NCBI GenBank assembly: GCA_963277665.1
Contig: OY728128.1
Span: 1,868,630,988-1,868,694,987 of the forward strand
Source: Viscum album
Taxonomy: Eukaryota > Streptophyta > Magnoliopsida > Santalales > Viscaceae
DNA: 64,000 bases
Reading direction: 5' to 3'
The position numbers and the translations under genes were made by a program. The first letter of the stretch is position 1. Each line of letters begins with the position of its first letter. Below are positions 40,380-51,560 of the stretch, piece after piece. The notes under the pieces are model-generated. The model made no database searches, was not told where the DNA came from, and saw nothing but the letters and a program-made list of their open reading frames with translations.

Positions 40380-41590
40380 CAAGATCAAGTGAAGAGGAAT
40401 AATAATAAAAATATTAAAGGATTAATTTTGAGGGTTGGTATTTTTTGTGAGGAACTTCTTTCAGGCTAGGATGTCAATAAAGATAAGGTCCTTAATGTTC
40501 ATTGGTGTGTTTGGGTTCCTAGAGAAATATTATAGGATCTTATGTGAGAATATAATTCTTTCAAATAGGAAGTGTATCATTGAATAATAATGACTTATCA
40601 TGATATACACCTCTATTATTCATGGATTGGGATAAGAAAAATAATGGCAGGATTTGTTACTCAGTTTCCAACCAGCCTATAAGAGAAATTGAAACACTAG
40701 TGGCCAACTAGCCTTTTAAAGACTCAAACTATATCATAATTGAAAGGGTATTATATCACCATGTATTTTGTGATGGTATTATTGAAGACACCATGAGGTG
40801 GTGATGTTGTATGAGAGATCATGGACAAGATAATGAAGGTCACCCACTTCTGGATTTCCTGGAGACCTTCTCAATAAATGATAATGGGAGGATATATTTC
40901 TATAAGATCATATGGATTCATCAGATTCCATGTAATATTATATATAATAGGGATTCTTAGTTCACTTCTTCATTATTTCATGGGTTATAGAAGGATATGG
41001 GTTCAAAGGAAATTCTGAGTACCACATTCCAACCATAGATCAATGGTTAATATGGGGGAACTATACCAATATTTTAGGAAATTATATGTGTCTATTTTAT
41101 CAATTTTTGAAGATATTGGTAATAGAACATACCTATTTTATTATTCTTATATAATTGTAGTTTTCAAGAATCTATTAAGATTGATATTTATGAGGGAATC
41201 TATGATTTTCCATTCTATTAACGTAGCTATTCATTGGAAGAAGGGGAGTTAGTGCTACTGGGACTACATCTTGTTCAAAAAACATTGGGGCTAGTATAGT
41301 TGACTAAGAGATTTATGTATACGGTTTAATTTAGAAAAAATTGATGTGTTGATCTCAATTATTTCCCTCTATATTTTATGGTAGGGGATCAAGTCTTCAT
41401 GTGAGTCTCTCCTAGATTGGTTCATCAGGGGATTTTGAGGCAAGGTAATATGGAACATAGATTCGTATGGTCTTTCGAGATCTTGAATAGAGTCTACCCA
41501 GTATTATAAAAAATAACTATTCCTTATATTCATGAGTCTATGAAATACATATTCCATGTTTCTAATATCCAATATTATTACTAAAACCCA
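40380..41590 (+). pseudogene. Element D integrase relic
   Basis: The catalytic core is badly decayed (40.8-41.25 kb), with traces such as GGDVV..IMDKIMKVTHFW, corresponding to IWVIVDRLTKSAHF. The C-terminal barrel and tail are the clearest part: VGDQVFM, VSPRLVHQGILRQGNMEHRF and then SFEILNRVYP near 41380-41500, and ESMKYIFHVSNIQYY at about 41537-41581. The D polypurine tract and 3' LTR follow about 270 bp later. Confidence 0.7.
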
Positions 41591-41846
41591 TCTTGTGCCT
41601 TTTATTTTTAGTAAGTTGATTTGGAGTTTGCTTCTTAGTTGGGGTAGTATCCAGCTTGTATTGTAGATTTTAGCATGATGAAGCTCGAAGGAAGGACGAT
41701 TCCTCTACTTTAAGAACTATAACAACATGAGTGTACAACATAGGGAATATAGGATCAAGATTCTTATATTCATGATCAATGTCTAGAACTATTATAAGAA
41801 TAATTTTAACTACCCTTAAAAGGGAAACTCTAGGATCAGTTTTGTT

Positions 41847-41860
41847 AAGGAGGGTAGGTT
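41847..41860 (+). other. Polypurine tract of element D
   Basis: aaggagggtagg precedes the decayed LTR start tataatccgg. Confidence 0.6.
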
Positions 41861-43437
41861 TTATAATCCGGTTTTCCCATCGAAGTATACATCATTCTTA
41901 TTTTTGTTGAAACAACTTTATTTTATATTAATGAACATAACTTATGGATTATATGTTGTTCAAAGAGTTTTTTTAAGGGTCCAAGGCCTGAAGTTATGCT
42001 TTTTAGAGAATCAGGATTATGTTCATAGGTATAGAAAGGTTTAGCTAACCATGTACCTTAACCATACGAGACAAAAAGGGAGGATAGTAGTTTTATTAAC
42101 CATAAATACGTGTCCCAAAATATCTGTATTGTTATACATTTATTTCTGGTACATTATGAGGGATTTGAAAATATTTTTTCTAACCATGTTCCTAAACTAT
42201 GTGGGGGTATAGTGTTCATAGATAACAAGGACACACATTTGGCGCACAGTTTATCTTATTGTTTTCCCTATTAAAGTACAAAAAATGATTAACATTTCCC
42301 TATTTAATTTAAGTATTACTCTTCCATTCTTCTCATAATTGTTTCACAATATCTCATTGGGATATATCCCTATTGCCTAGGAATACATTAGGTGGATCTC
42401 TTCTATGTATCCCATGATTCCTTTATTATTGGTCATGTTGGAATTCCCATAGAAATTATAACACTATTTTACCTTCCTTCCATGATTTTATCCACCATAT
42501 TTATTATTAACTATATGTGATCTAATATACCCAATTTTATGGATTTTGTTTTGTTTCTTGATTTTCCTTTTTATATCCAAAATATGTGGCTGATATAAAG
42601 TGAGTATTCACACAAAATAGGTTGGTGGACTATACCATTTCCTTAAAAGTATCAGTGCTTATAATTTGTTCCATTATTCCACATGTTGGATATTTTTTGA
42701 GCTTCCCCTAAAATGTTAAATCCATAAATATTTCATTCAAACCTTATCTTATACTTATTTTTGGACACTTACACTTTATTTGATATTAAAAACCTCATCT
42801 TGAACCATGACTTGGGTGCGTTTGGTTAAATTCCCATGACCACCATTATTCCTTTCTAGTGAAAACACTATTAAGGTATATTTTTTGGTCCACTTAATAA
42901 AGAATTTATTTAATGAAAATAAATAAATTGTAAAATTTTTGGGATACTTATCTTGACCTTATTATTTATTATCACATATATACATGGCTATTTCTATGGA
43001 ATTTATCACATTACTAAAGGTGTGACCTTCCTAGAGAAAGCCTTGGATTCCTAACATAGAATTCCTTGAGTTAACTCATATGATTCCATATAATTAATTA
43101 AATAGAATTAAAATTAGATAATCCCACATTGGATAGATTCAATTTATTATATTAGTGAATTCCACGACATAACATCAACGATTCACCTATGAATTCAAAA
43201 TGTCAAGGATGAGATCCTTAGATTTGGCTTGATATCTTTAGAAATTGTACACCATGTATTATATAATTAGAATCATAAATTATATAATAATATTAACTTA
43301 TACATGGTCCTTATACTAGATGATAATTCCTTGTATATGTTCCTTGGGTTCTTTGTGGAATAAAAAGTCTTATGCTTAGAGATATCATGCTTAGGACAAA
43401 GTAGGTTCTATTTCTTGGTGCACCTCTACTTTACATA
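41861..43437 (+). mobile_element. Element D, 3' LTR, interrupted by the LINE
   Basis: Starts near tataatccggttttccc (a decayed TGTAACACCCGG-type start) and aligns with 24810 to about 26410 of the 5' LTR. It stops abruptly at the poly(T) run where the minus-strand LINE begins. The missing last 600 bp or so should lie beyond the right end of the window, on the far side of the LINE. Confidence 0.65.
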
Positions 43438-43468
43438 TTTTCTTTTTTTTTTTGAAAAGCATATATCA

Positions 43469-45106
43469 TTAATAAGAAAGATCAGCTGAAGTGCATGCAC
43501 GAAGCCATGAAGGTAAATTGTCCAGCCAGAGCTGGTTAGTGATGAATGGGCCTGAGGACACTAGCTGATGGGCTGCGTTGTTCCCTTCCCTTTTGGTAAA
43601 AGAGAAGGTGCACAATGAGAAGCGTTGGTTGAGTGAGATAATTCCCATGACAATGGCGCCAAATGACTGGAGTCCTCCATCATTGTGATCGATAGCGTCG
43701 ATAACGGAAAGACAGTCAGACTCAATGATGATATCGCCCTATCCACATTCAATTGCGAGCATCATACCAGCAAGGATGGTCTTGGCTTCAGTGACCGCCA
43801 GTTCCTAGAATGTCTGATGTGGTTCATACTTAGCAGCAAGGATTTTCCCCAGATGATTTTGGGAAAGGAGGCCGATGGAAACAAGCCCAGCTTTTGGAAG
43901 CGACGTGTCCACATTGATCTTGAGAATCCCTTACATTGGGGGATTCTAGGGCACAGGGGGAGAGGGGGGGCACCCGGTAAAGAACATTCGTTGTGGCCTT
44001 CCCAACCTTCAATCCAAGAGGTAGCACGATCAATCCAGAATTTGGGGGGTCTGTGGGCATGATGAAAAATAGCATCGTTGCACCGGACCCAAATAATCCA
44101 GGACAGAGTGCAGAGTGAACCAACATCAGTCGGGGAGAGAGAGGAGTACCAACGCGTCAGAAGATCGGGAAGGTCAGAAGCCAATGCCAGCAAAGCAGAA
44201 GAAGTCGAGCCCCATAGATTCCAGATTTCCTTAGCTCCCGGGCAGAGAATGATAGCGTGCAGAGGGGTTTCAGGAGTGTTCGGGCAGAAAGGGTAAGAGG
44301 GGGTGCTGGCCATATGTCGAAAAATGAGAAGGCTCATTGTTGGGAGAGTACCCGTACAAACCTACCACCAGAAATGAAGAATTTTGGGGGGGACTTTGAG
44401 CGACCAGATCGATTTCCAAAGACCCTCGTCCCTACCAACTGGGTGGGTTCCAAGAGCAAGTCTGTAGCCGGATCTCACCGTGTAAATACCCGAGATGTCA
44501 TTGATCCAGAAGCGATGGTCAGGGCCTGCATCAGGTACCCAAGGGATGCTGAGGATAATTCTTTGATCTCTTTCGTTGAACTATTTGAGGATCTTATCCA
44601 AACGTCACCCTTGTACCCGGTCAGAAAGGAGGCAGCTGACAGTGGCATCTTCTAGACCTGGTTGGGCAGGGGATGTAGCCCGTAAACCCTCCTTATCAAC
44701 AAGCCAGGGATCAGACAAAATTTTGACAGATGAGCCTATCCCAATTCTCCAACCCAATCCTTTTTCCAGGAGCTTTTTTCCCCCCAGATGCTCCTCCAGA
44801 GGAAGCTGGGGTGAGGACCAAGAGAGGAAGCATGAAATTCCATGTCGGGAAAATACTTATCCTGTAAAACTCACGCACAAAGAGATGAAGGGCGGTCAAT
44901 AAGGCACCATCCTTGCTCGGACAAAAGCGCGTCATTGAAGAGAGGAAGATTCCAAAACCCCATCCCACCCTCTGGTTTTGGTTTGCAGAGTTTGGCCTAG
45001 GCCATCCAATGGGGTCGATTCCTTCCATCATGCTTCCCCCACCATAAATTGGCAGTACGTGTGTGGATCTGGTCAGTGATGGCCACCTGGAGCTTAAAGA
45101 GGGACA
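43469..45106 (-). pseudogene. LINE ORF2 3' part: post-RT linker, zf-RVT, RNase H
   Basis: In transcript order: VAITDQIHTRTANLWWGKHD then KLCKPKPEGGMGF (conserved post-RT block, 45105 to about 44950); TVRSGYRLALGT and then WKSIWSLKVPPKILHFWW (about 44480-44350); the zf-RVT region at about 44300-44210 (SYPFCPNTPETPLHAIILCP, then GAKEIWNLWG); an RNase H domain starting INVDTSLPKAG; and its end TFSFTKREGNNAAHQLV, closing at stop codon 43469. The ORF is broken by scattered stops and at least one frame change between zf-RVT and RNase H, but the domain order is complete. Confidence 0.9.
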
Positions 45107-45111
45107 TAAAG
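45107..45111. repeat. Target-site duplication TAAAG, left copy
   Basis: Identical to 62236-62240; together they flank the composite. Confidence 0.92.
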
Positions 45112-48100
45112 TGTAGATACCCGAAGCATAACGTATATGGACCTTACATTACTTTTGCGTAATACTTAGTACATAACAAAAACACACACACAAAGACCAT
45201 AATAGTTTAGTGTCTTTGGAAACTTGGAACACAATCTTCTAATCATGGTGAAAGATCTTCAACATCTCCCATAAAGATCTTCCCCCTTTTTTTCTTACCT
45301 AAAACCTTTCTTTATATCCTGGGGAAAAGAAAACATAAAAATGGTGATCTCAAATGCTCAGTAAGGGTAAGCATGGATAAAATAAAACATACCATATACA
45401 TTTGAACTTAAAAACATGAACATAATGTTTAAACATCAAAAGCTTGAGGAATGACATAAAACATGGAAGTACGTAAGGCATAGATCATAAAGAAAAATTA
45501 ATCATGATAAAATAGTATGGGAATAAAACATGTAATTGTGGAAACCAATAAGCACATGATATGATTTCCATATTAGCCAAGGCATTGTTGCCAAGACCAT
45601 CTTAGTGGACAAAGTCCCTTTCTGAATCGAGTTCACTCCTCGTTCCAGTCCTGTATTACTGAACCAGTTTAACTTGCCATTCCATCCATGTCTATCTCAT
45701 GAGATATAAATCTTTACCCAATTAATTGGAGGGAGATATAGGTCCCACCCATCTCATAATGAAATCATTCTTAATTGTGCCACAAAATAAACATACATCA
45801 TTCAAAATAACCCAACGAATAAAATGGGTTTCATAAACATCATCCCATCATCACATAATCCATATAAAAGAAATGGATATCATTTCATAATAATAAAAGT
45901 GAAACCATGTAAATCATAGAGACATTATACTTGAAACATACACATATTAAATAATGTCATCTTAGATGGAAAATGGTTTTGTGAAAACACGTGAAATGAA
46001 TTCTTGAGGAAAATATCCTTTCTTCTTCAAAATCATTTTCTTTTCACAAAATGTCAAAAAAAATTAGAATAAAAGGATTTTGTTGAAAATAGTCATGAAA
46101 TATTTTGTAGTAAGCTTAATTAAAATAAGGCTTTAAAAATCCGTCCGTGCCGTATAAGTTAAAAAAACATTCTTCTCGTACTTTTGTCGAAAAAGTAAAA
46201 AAGTACCTCGTAAAAGAAAGGTTACATACATACCATGTATTAAAAGTCAAAAATGGGTAAAAAGGAAATTAAATATACATGAAACCATTTTTAGGAAATA
46301 TGGACATGGATGACAACAATAACCCCAGTAAATACTTACGAATAAGCAATCTCAGATAAACATGAGATTTGCGAAATTATCCCTGACCTTAGGTCCGATA
46401 TGCTTCGTACGTATCCAAAAACCCTGTATAATGATTTAAATAATGTTATTGACTTATTACAAAATCATATTCATTTTTATTATATCATATATGGTTCACT
46501 TATGACTTTATATTACCCGTTCTTTTGTAAATTCATGTTAAAGTAGTGTTTTGGGGAAAATCATCTCATTTGTCGTTCGTGTTTTAACTTGTAATTATTC
46601 ATATGATTACTTAGATCATGATTAATTATATCCAGAATGTAAAACATGATTTATATATAATAAATATTCAGAATATACATATATATAATAGATCGATAAA
46701 TGGAAAGAAATACAACATTCATGGAGACGGTAGGTCATACGTACGCATGAATGCTGTTTTCATTTCCTTATTGAATTGAATGGAATTAAGTAGATGACAT
46801 ACATATATATACACATAAATCTAGTATTATTATTATGTCATATATTTTATGATTACTTATTATATATACTTTATAATAATTCATGAATGGTTAATGTGGA
46901 GAATGAATCTCATCGCGTCGTGGAGACGGTAGTCCGTACATACGCACGAGCGATGATATTGTTCTCATGATCGTGGAATTGTATTGGAGTGTATGTATAC
47001 TATTTCAGAATCTATATCACTTTACAATAATCATATATAGTTATTATGTACACCATTATACCCATCCAATTAAGGTGGTGATGGAAAATAGATTACACCA
47101 CGGCGTGGAGACGGTATTCCATACGTACGCACGCGCGGTGGTTTCGTTTTTCGTAGGATGGATAGATGGTGAAATAGGGTTGTTTAAAATATCAGTATAT
47201 TAGGGATACTGATGTTATTACTTCATAATGAAACAACCTAAGAAGAATAAGAAGTGGAAGAAGAAATAAAGTTGAAAAAATCGGTAACGGACATTACCTC
47301 TTCTTTGAAGCGCCTCTTTGAGATCTCCTTTTAGGGCACTAAAATTGGTCTTTGAGGAAAACCAGAACCTCTAGGATATTTCTAGGGAAGTGGAGAAGTG
47401 AATTGGGTAGGTTTTGTCCGAGCTTGAAGGCTCAAAGTGGTGTGAGGAAGAGAGGGAGGAGGTTCCCTTTTACAAGGGAGGAGAGGGGCACCTTTGGAAT
47501 GACAACAAATATTATTTTATTATAAAGACAAATTCGGTTTTAAATAGCTCCAAATAGATTTATTTCAAAGCTAAGGTGAGGATGGGTCGAAATAATCTCA
47601 TCCAATAGAATTTAGACAATTTTAGGTTCCTATTTTAACCTTATCATTTAGAATTAACATTAAGGTAGATAATTTTACTTTTACCGTGTCTTTTTGTGTT
47701 CTTACACTATAGGGTTAATAAACTTACTATAAGAAGCCAAACGAACCCCAAGTTGTTTATTATTAATATATATAACCTTATCTAAGTCATTTGGTCAGAC
47801 CTTAGATTTTTAGGAATAAAATAACAATTAATAATATAATATTTGTTTTAAAAACTATTTTATGTCAATTTTGAAACTATTTAGTAATTGATTTTTTTGA
47901 AAATCATAACAGAATTATTAGTTAGAAAAAAGTTAATTAAATAAATACTAACATGTCATATTAATATATAAAATTATTTTAATTCAAAAAAAGTCTCAAA
48001 TTACATTTATTTTGGTATTTATAACATCAATTATGTCAATATTTCATTAATAAGATAATTACTGCATCATCTTTGTGTCATAAATAAATTAAATTATTTA

Positions 48101-49314
48101 ATGTCTAAAAATTACAAATAAAATACCATTATTTAGGAAATATTTTTATATTTCTAATTAATATTTATATTCGAATCTATCTTATGTATAACCCTATATT
48201 AAAAATGATATACTTATTAAACTTTGATTTTAACTATTTTCACCCTTCTTTAAATAAATTAATAATAAATGTCCTAATCTAATCCAAGTGGGCCAAAATG
48301 GTCATATTTTATTCCTAAGGTTGTTTTTTGTCGAATTACACTTATCAAATAGAATTAGGACATGTGTTAGGGTAATAATAATATCATTTTTACCCTTAAT
48401 TACCCTATTTACTTTTAACCGTGGTAAAAAAAAGTAAAAAGTTACTATTCACCAAAAATTATTTTCATCTCATTGAACCACATATTACGAACTGAAATCA
48501 ACCGTGGCTCTTGGATTTTTGAAATTCCACTCACATAAGTGGTAAAATTAAGTTTTATGAAAAAATCATTTTTTTAACTACCACTTAGTGGTTTCACTAT
48601 TCATCAAAAAATGAAAGTTTCCAGAAAAATACCAAAAATTAGGCCTAATCTATATTTGATATTATGAACTCAAGAATGATTTCTATTTTACCAAATTCAA
48701 AACATATCAGTTGCATTAATTATTTTAAAAATTAATTCACATCGTCAAAACAAATAGCGTGTTCTTAAGAGATAAAAAATATCAAAAGATTGACACTTGT
48801 TTATGTCTGCTTTAAATGTGAAATTACATCCAATGACCAGAATTGTATTAAATTGTGAAAATATATTCTAAATATACATTAAAAACACTCAAATTAATAA
48901 TATATCACTATTAATTATTTCGATTAAAAAGGTTGTTTTTAATTAAAATTAGTAATTTTCACTATTCATCAGAAAATGAAAGTTAGCCGAAAAGTTCCAA
49001 AATTTCACCCTAAGCTAATTTCGATATTCCGAATCCAAAAATGAAGTCCATTTTGAAAAATAAAATTTACCAAATTTCAAAAAGTGATTATTACTATTCA
49101 TAGCGGCTAGTTTTAATAATATTTTAATAGCATATTGTTGTTTAGTGAAACTCGTTATTGTGTACTACACACGCTATCGAGGAAGGTCGCGATTGCGTGT
49201 AATGAAAGCCAAGTCAAGGATGCGTGTTATGAAAGATCCTTTTGGTGTAGCGTACAACACAAGACATTAATGAAATTAAGAAGAATATTTTTCATAAAAT
49301 CTCGGGGTGTTACA
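45112..49314 (-). mobile_element. LTR1 of the composite (3' LTR in element sense)
   Basis: 4203 bp. On the minus strand it starts TGTAACACCCCGAG and ends GGGTATCTACA. It differs from LTR2 and LTR3 by a 13-bp deletion near 47187 and a rearranged stretch near 46050. It holds a hairpin triplet at 46716-47140. It has no credible coding content: ORFs such as 46967-47203 recur only as shared LTR sequence. Confidence 0.92.
46716..47140 (-). repeat. Hairpin triplet of LTR1
   Basis: Hairpins at 46716-46753 (arms CATTCATG/CATGAATG), 46911-46955 (arms CATCGC..CGTG/CACG..GCGATG) and 47096-47140 (arms CACC..GGCGTG/CACGC..GGTG). All share a core GGAGACGGTA followed by a TACG-rich block ending in TACGCA. 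Spacing is 195 and 185 bp. Confidence 0.88.
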
Positions 49315-49330
49315 TTCTACCCCCCTTAAA
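49315..49330 (-). other. Polypurine tract of internal region 1
   Basis: Minus strand reads TTTAAGGGGGGTAGAA immediately before TGTAACACC, a standard plus-strand priming site at the start of a 3' LTR. Confidence 0.9.
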
Positions 49331-49976
49331 ATGAATTTCGCTCTCGAAATTCGTCGGGGTTATAAATGGTTTACTACTCGAAAGTTTCTTTAATAGAAAC
49401 CCACATCGTAAAAAGGAATACCAAAACCAATCTTTAAAAACAAAAGTATAAAACGTAATGGTTACCCAAATAAACTAATCACTGGGTTTCCACATAGGTG
49501 AAAATATGGATATGGAAGAGAAATCTAACCATCGTGTTCTGATGGAGAGTGGTAGAGAACATGGCTATAGAAAAGACAGCAATCACAAAGCCATAAATTT
49601 GTGACGATCTAAGGTACCATCTGATTCATCAGATATAAGAGCACTAGGACAACATTTTTGGTTTTCAAGATCATTTCCCTAAAGTTTATGAAATTGGAAT
49701 TAGAAGAAATACTTTCGTGATTTTGGTATAGTCTCACCTTTGGTCGTTCTTTGGACAATTTCCACTTCATCTCTTAAAGAAATGAAGTTGAATTTGTCAT
49801 TCATGATGTGTTAGCAGGTCATGTGATAGAATGAGGGGTCATTCCATCTGTCTCAAACAAAAGGTTAGAAAAGTTATCAAAAAATACGTAAGTCCATCTA
49901 TAGTGAGATTAATCATATATGGTTCCTAAAATGGACTTATACTTCTTATATTATACTGTTTAATATAATAAAACTA

Positions 49977-50113
49977 GTTTCTACTAAATAGGGACTTCCT
50001 GTAGGCCAGTGGTAGGCAATAAAGGCCAGTCACACTTCGGTTGTGGGTTCGATTCCCACAGCCTTGTCTGACGCGATGGGCTGTCACCCGTCCTTCAGGT
50101 TGTTCTTTTTTCC
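49977..50113 (+). mobile_element. tRNA-like SINE in internal region 1 (137 bp)
   Basis: Contains a Pol III A box-like TAGGCCAGTGG (50002-50012) and a perfect B box GGTTCGATTCC (50046-50056) within a T-arm-like stem GTGGG/CCCAC, and ends in a T run. It is flanked by AAAACTA on both sides (49970-49976 and 50114-50120), a probable target duplication. A complete cloverleaf cannot be folded: the D-arm region is too long. It is therefore not a working tRNA gene. The same insert is present in internal region 2 but not in the old internal-a. Confidence 0.65.
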
Positions 50114-50783
50114 AAAACTACATTACTATAACATCCCATCAATAATATCGAAAAAACTTCTATCCTTAAACAATACTAAATTATGTCCAACATAATCCAT
50201 TCCAATCTTTAGGCTTATCCATAATACTGCAGTCCACTCTCATAATATAGTGAAAATGATTACCAGAGATTTCATATAACAATCATGTTAATAACATCAT
50301 TGATCCCCATATATCATAATATATGTCTTATTGGTCACATTCCAAATATTCTAAGGCCTTAATCATGCATTCTCTTGAAAAAAGAATACCCATTGAATCT
50401 TAGTAAAACCATGAGTGCTGTCAAAAGTTAACTCATTCCACATACCAAAAACCCAAAATTCTATATACTCAAACCATGATATAACTATTTCCTTATATCA
50501 GTCATGAGCTCATGAATACTATCAAACATTTAATTTTCTCCTTATCCCTTCATTATGCGCATATCATCTACATTCCAAAAATATCTGAATAACCTTTCAT
50601 GGATACTGGTACCATTAATCATACACTTTCAAAACTCAAGGAAAGACAATAGTGTAACAATCCTTATATGTCTCTTTATTCCATAGTACCATGAGATTAC
50701 TTATACAACATTACACATGATAAACATGTAATCATTCTACTACATACTTAAACCATTGACCGAGATTCAACAATTATTTCATC

Positions 50784-51317
50784 TCACATATCATTTGTAG
50801 TCTCTTCATCATCATTAACATAAATACTACCCATACAACCATACTGATTCTCTTCATGAGATTTTCCCTTAGGGAATTGGTTTGCATAATGCCCGTATAT
50901 TCCACATTTAAAACATTTAACCACTGTTGATGTCATAGCAATACCATTATCATCATCCCTGGTGTTAACAGAACCTTTTCCTTTGCACTTACTGGCTTTG
51001 TGTCCTTCTTTTCCACACCCAAAGCATCTTCCAGTTCCTTTGAAACATTCTCCTTGATGCCTCTTCCCACATGATTTACATAGGGGAAATTGAACTTTAT
51101 TTCCTCTATGATCATCATGAAACTCCATCTTTCTCTTATTAGCCGAGTTAGAAAACTTACCAAATTTTACTTTATTGATCATATTATGAGATTGCTGATT
51201 CGGCATAATAATGATTTTTGGACTTCCAAATCCCATTTCATTTGGTTTATCATGAAGAATATCATTCCATTGTCTATCATATCCTCCATTATCGTGAATC
51301 ATCTTGTTTCCAGCCAT
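50784..51317 (-). CDS. Gag-like protein with three zinc knuckles (177 aa)
   Basis: Nucleocapsid-like protein that would bind element RNA in a virus-like particle (role inferred from the knuckles). Residues 80-91 form CX2CX3HX3C (CKSCGKRHQGEC), 98-111 form a canonical CX2CX4HX4C (CFGCGKEGHKASKC), and 135-148 form a third CX2CX4HX4 in which the last Cys is Phe. The same triple arrangement is usual in plant Ty3/gypsy Gag. The N-terminal 79 residues, Asn/Lys-rich, do not resemble a capsid domain, so the protein is far shorter than a normal Gag of 300-500 residues. The start is the Met at 51317, about 230 bp downstream of the PBS. The ORF is uninterrupted; the third-knuckle loss is private to this copy. 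Confidence 0.8.
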   Translation of the reverse strand: MAGNKMIHDNGGYDRQWNDILHDKPNEMGFGSPKIIIMPNQQSHNMINKVKFGKFSNSANKRKMEFHDDHRGNKVQFPLCKSCGKRHQGECFKGTGRCFGCGKEGHKASKCKGKGSVNTRDDDNGIAMTSTVVKCFKCGIYGHYANQFPKGKSHEENQYGCMGSIYVNDDEETTNDM

Positions 51318-51547
51318 TTTCTAAAACACAAAAAGAATAGTGTGAGAGGAAAAAATCATAATAAAGGGGGGAGTAACTTCAATATCTAACATCTTTGGTT
51401 TAATCTAATATCGTTACCATAGTTCTAGGACTATATCCTATATGTATACTTATCCTTAGGGGCATCCCTAGACATACCTTATAAATATCTCTAGGGATCT
51501 CACTAATGTTTTCGCATCCTAGTTTCCAAAGGTTGACTAAACTTTTC

Positions 51548-51558
51548 CTCTGATACCA
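51548..51558 (-). other. Primer-binding site of internal region 1
   Basis: Minus strand reads TGGTATCAGAG, an exact 11-nt complement of the initiator tRNA-Met 3' end, 2 bp from LTR2. Confidence 0.92.
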
Positions 51559-51560
51559 AC

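Larger units (their letters stand above)
43438..45111 (-). mobile_element. L1-type LINE, 3' arm, with poly(A) tail
   Basis: Minus strand, GC-richer than its surroundings. The 3' end is a poly(A) tail (plus-strand T run with one C, 43438-43453) after a very short 3' UTR. The arm encodes the end of ORF2. At its right edge the reading YFMSLFKLQ joins in frame with the end of the other LINE arm once the composite 45112-62235 and one TAAAG copy are removed, so the two arms are one element. Confidence 0.93.
49315..51560 (-). mobile_element. Internal region 1 of the composite
   Basis: 2246 bp between LTR1 and LTR2. In transcript order: PBS (51548-51558), a leader of about 230 bp, the Gag-like ORF (51317-50784), about 670 bp without genes, the SINE-like insert (49977-50113), about 650 bp without genes, and the polypurine tract at the edge of LTR1. 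The non-coding parts match the old internal-a. Confidence 0.9.

Noticed and set aside
43685..44902. Several plus-strand ORFs of 70-130 aa over the LINE 3' arm
   Set aside because: They are antisense to the clear minus-strand ORF2 domains, and exist because this segment is GC-richer and thus stop-poor.
46967..47203. ORF of 78 aa recurring at 59878-60126 (MIVELYWSV...)
   Set aside because: It spans the hairpin zone of the LTR; in LTR2 the same reading does not give a comparable ORF. Treated as chance reading of conserved LTR sequence.
49160..49265. Inverted repeat near the LTR end (acacgct...agcgtac)
   Set aside because: Only about five pairing bases and altered in LTR3; not distinguishable from chance.
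49135..49329. ORF of 64 aa recurring at 55600-55791 (MLFSETRYCVL...)
   Set aside because: It reads the end of the LTR antisense to the element and recurs only because the LTR is repeated. It runs into the polypurine tract and resembles no protein family.
50001..50062. Possible functional tRNA gene
   Set aside because: The B box and T-stem are good, but the D-arm region is too long and no proper acceptor or anticodon arms form, and there are target-duplication-like flanks. Called a SINE instead.
50933..51389. Overlapping ORFs at 50933-51163 (-) and 51090-51389 (+), and their copies near 57.5 kb
   Set aside because: Alternative-frame shadows of the zinc-knuckle ORF.
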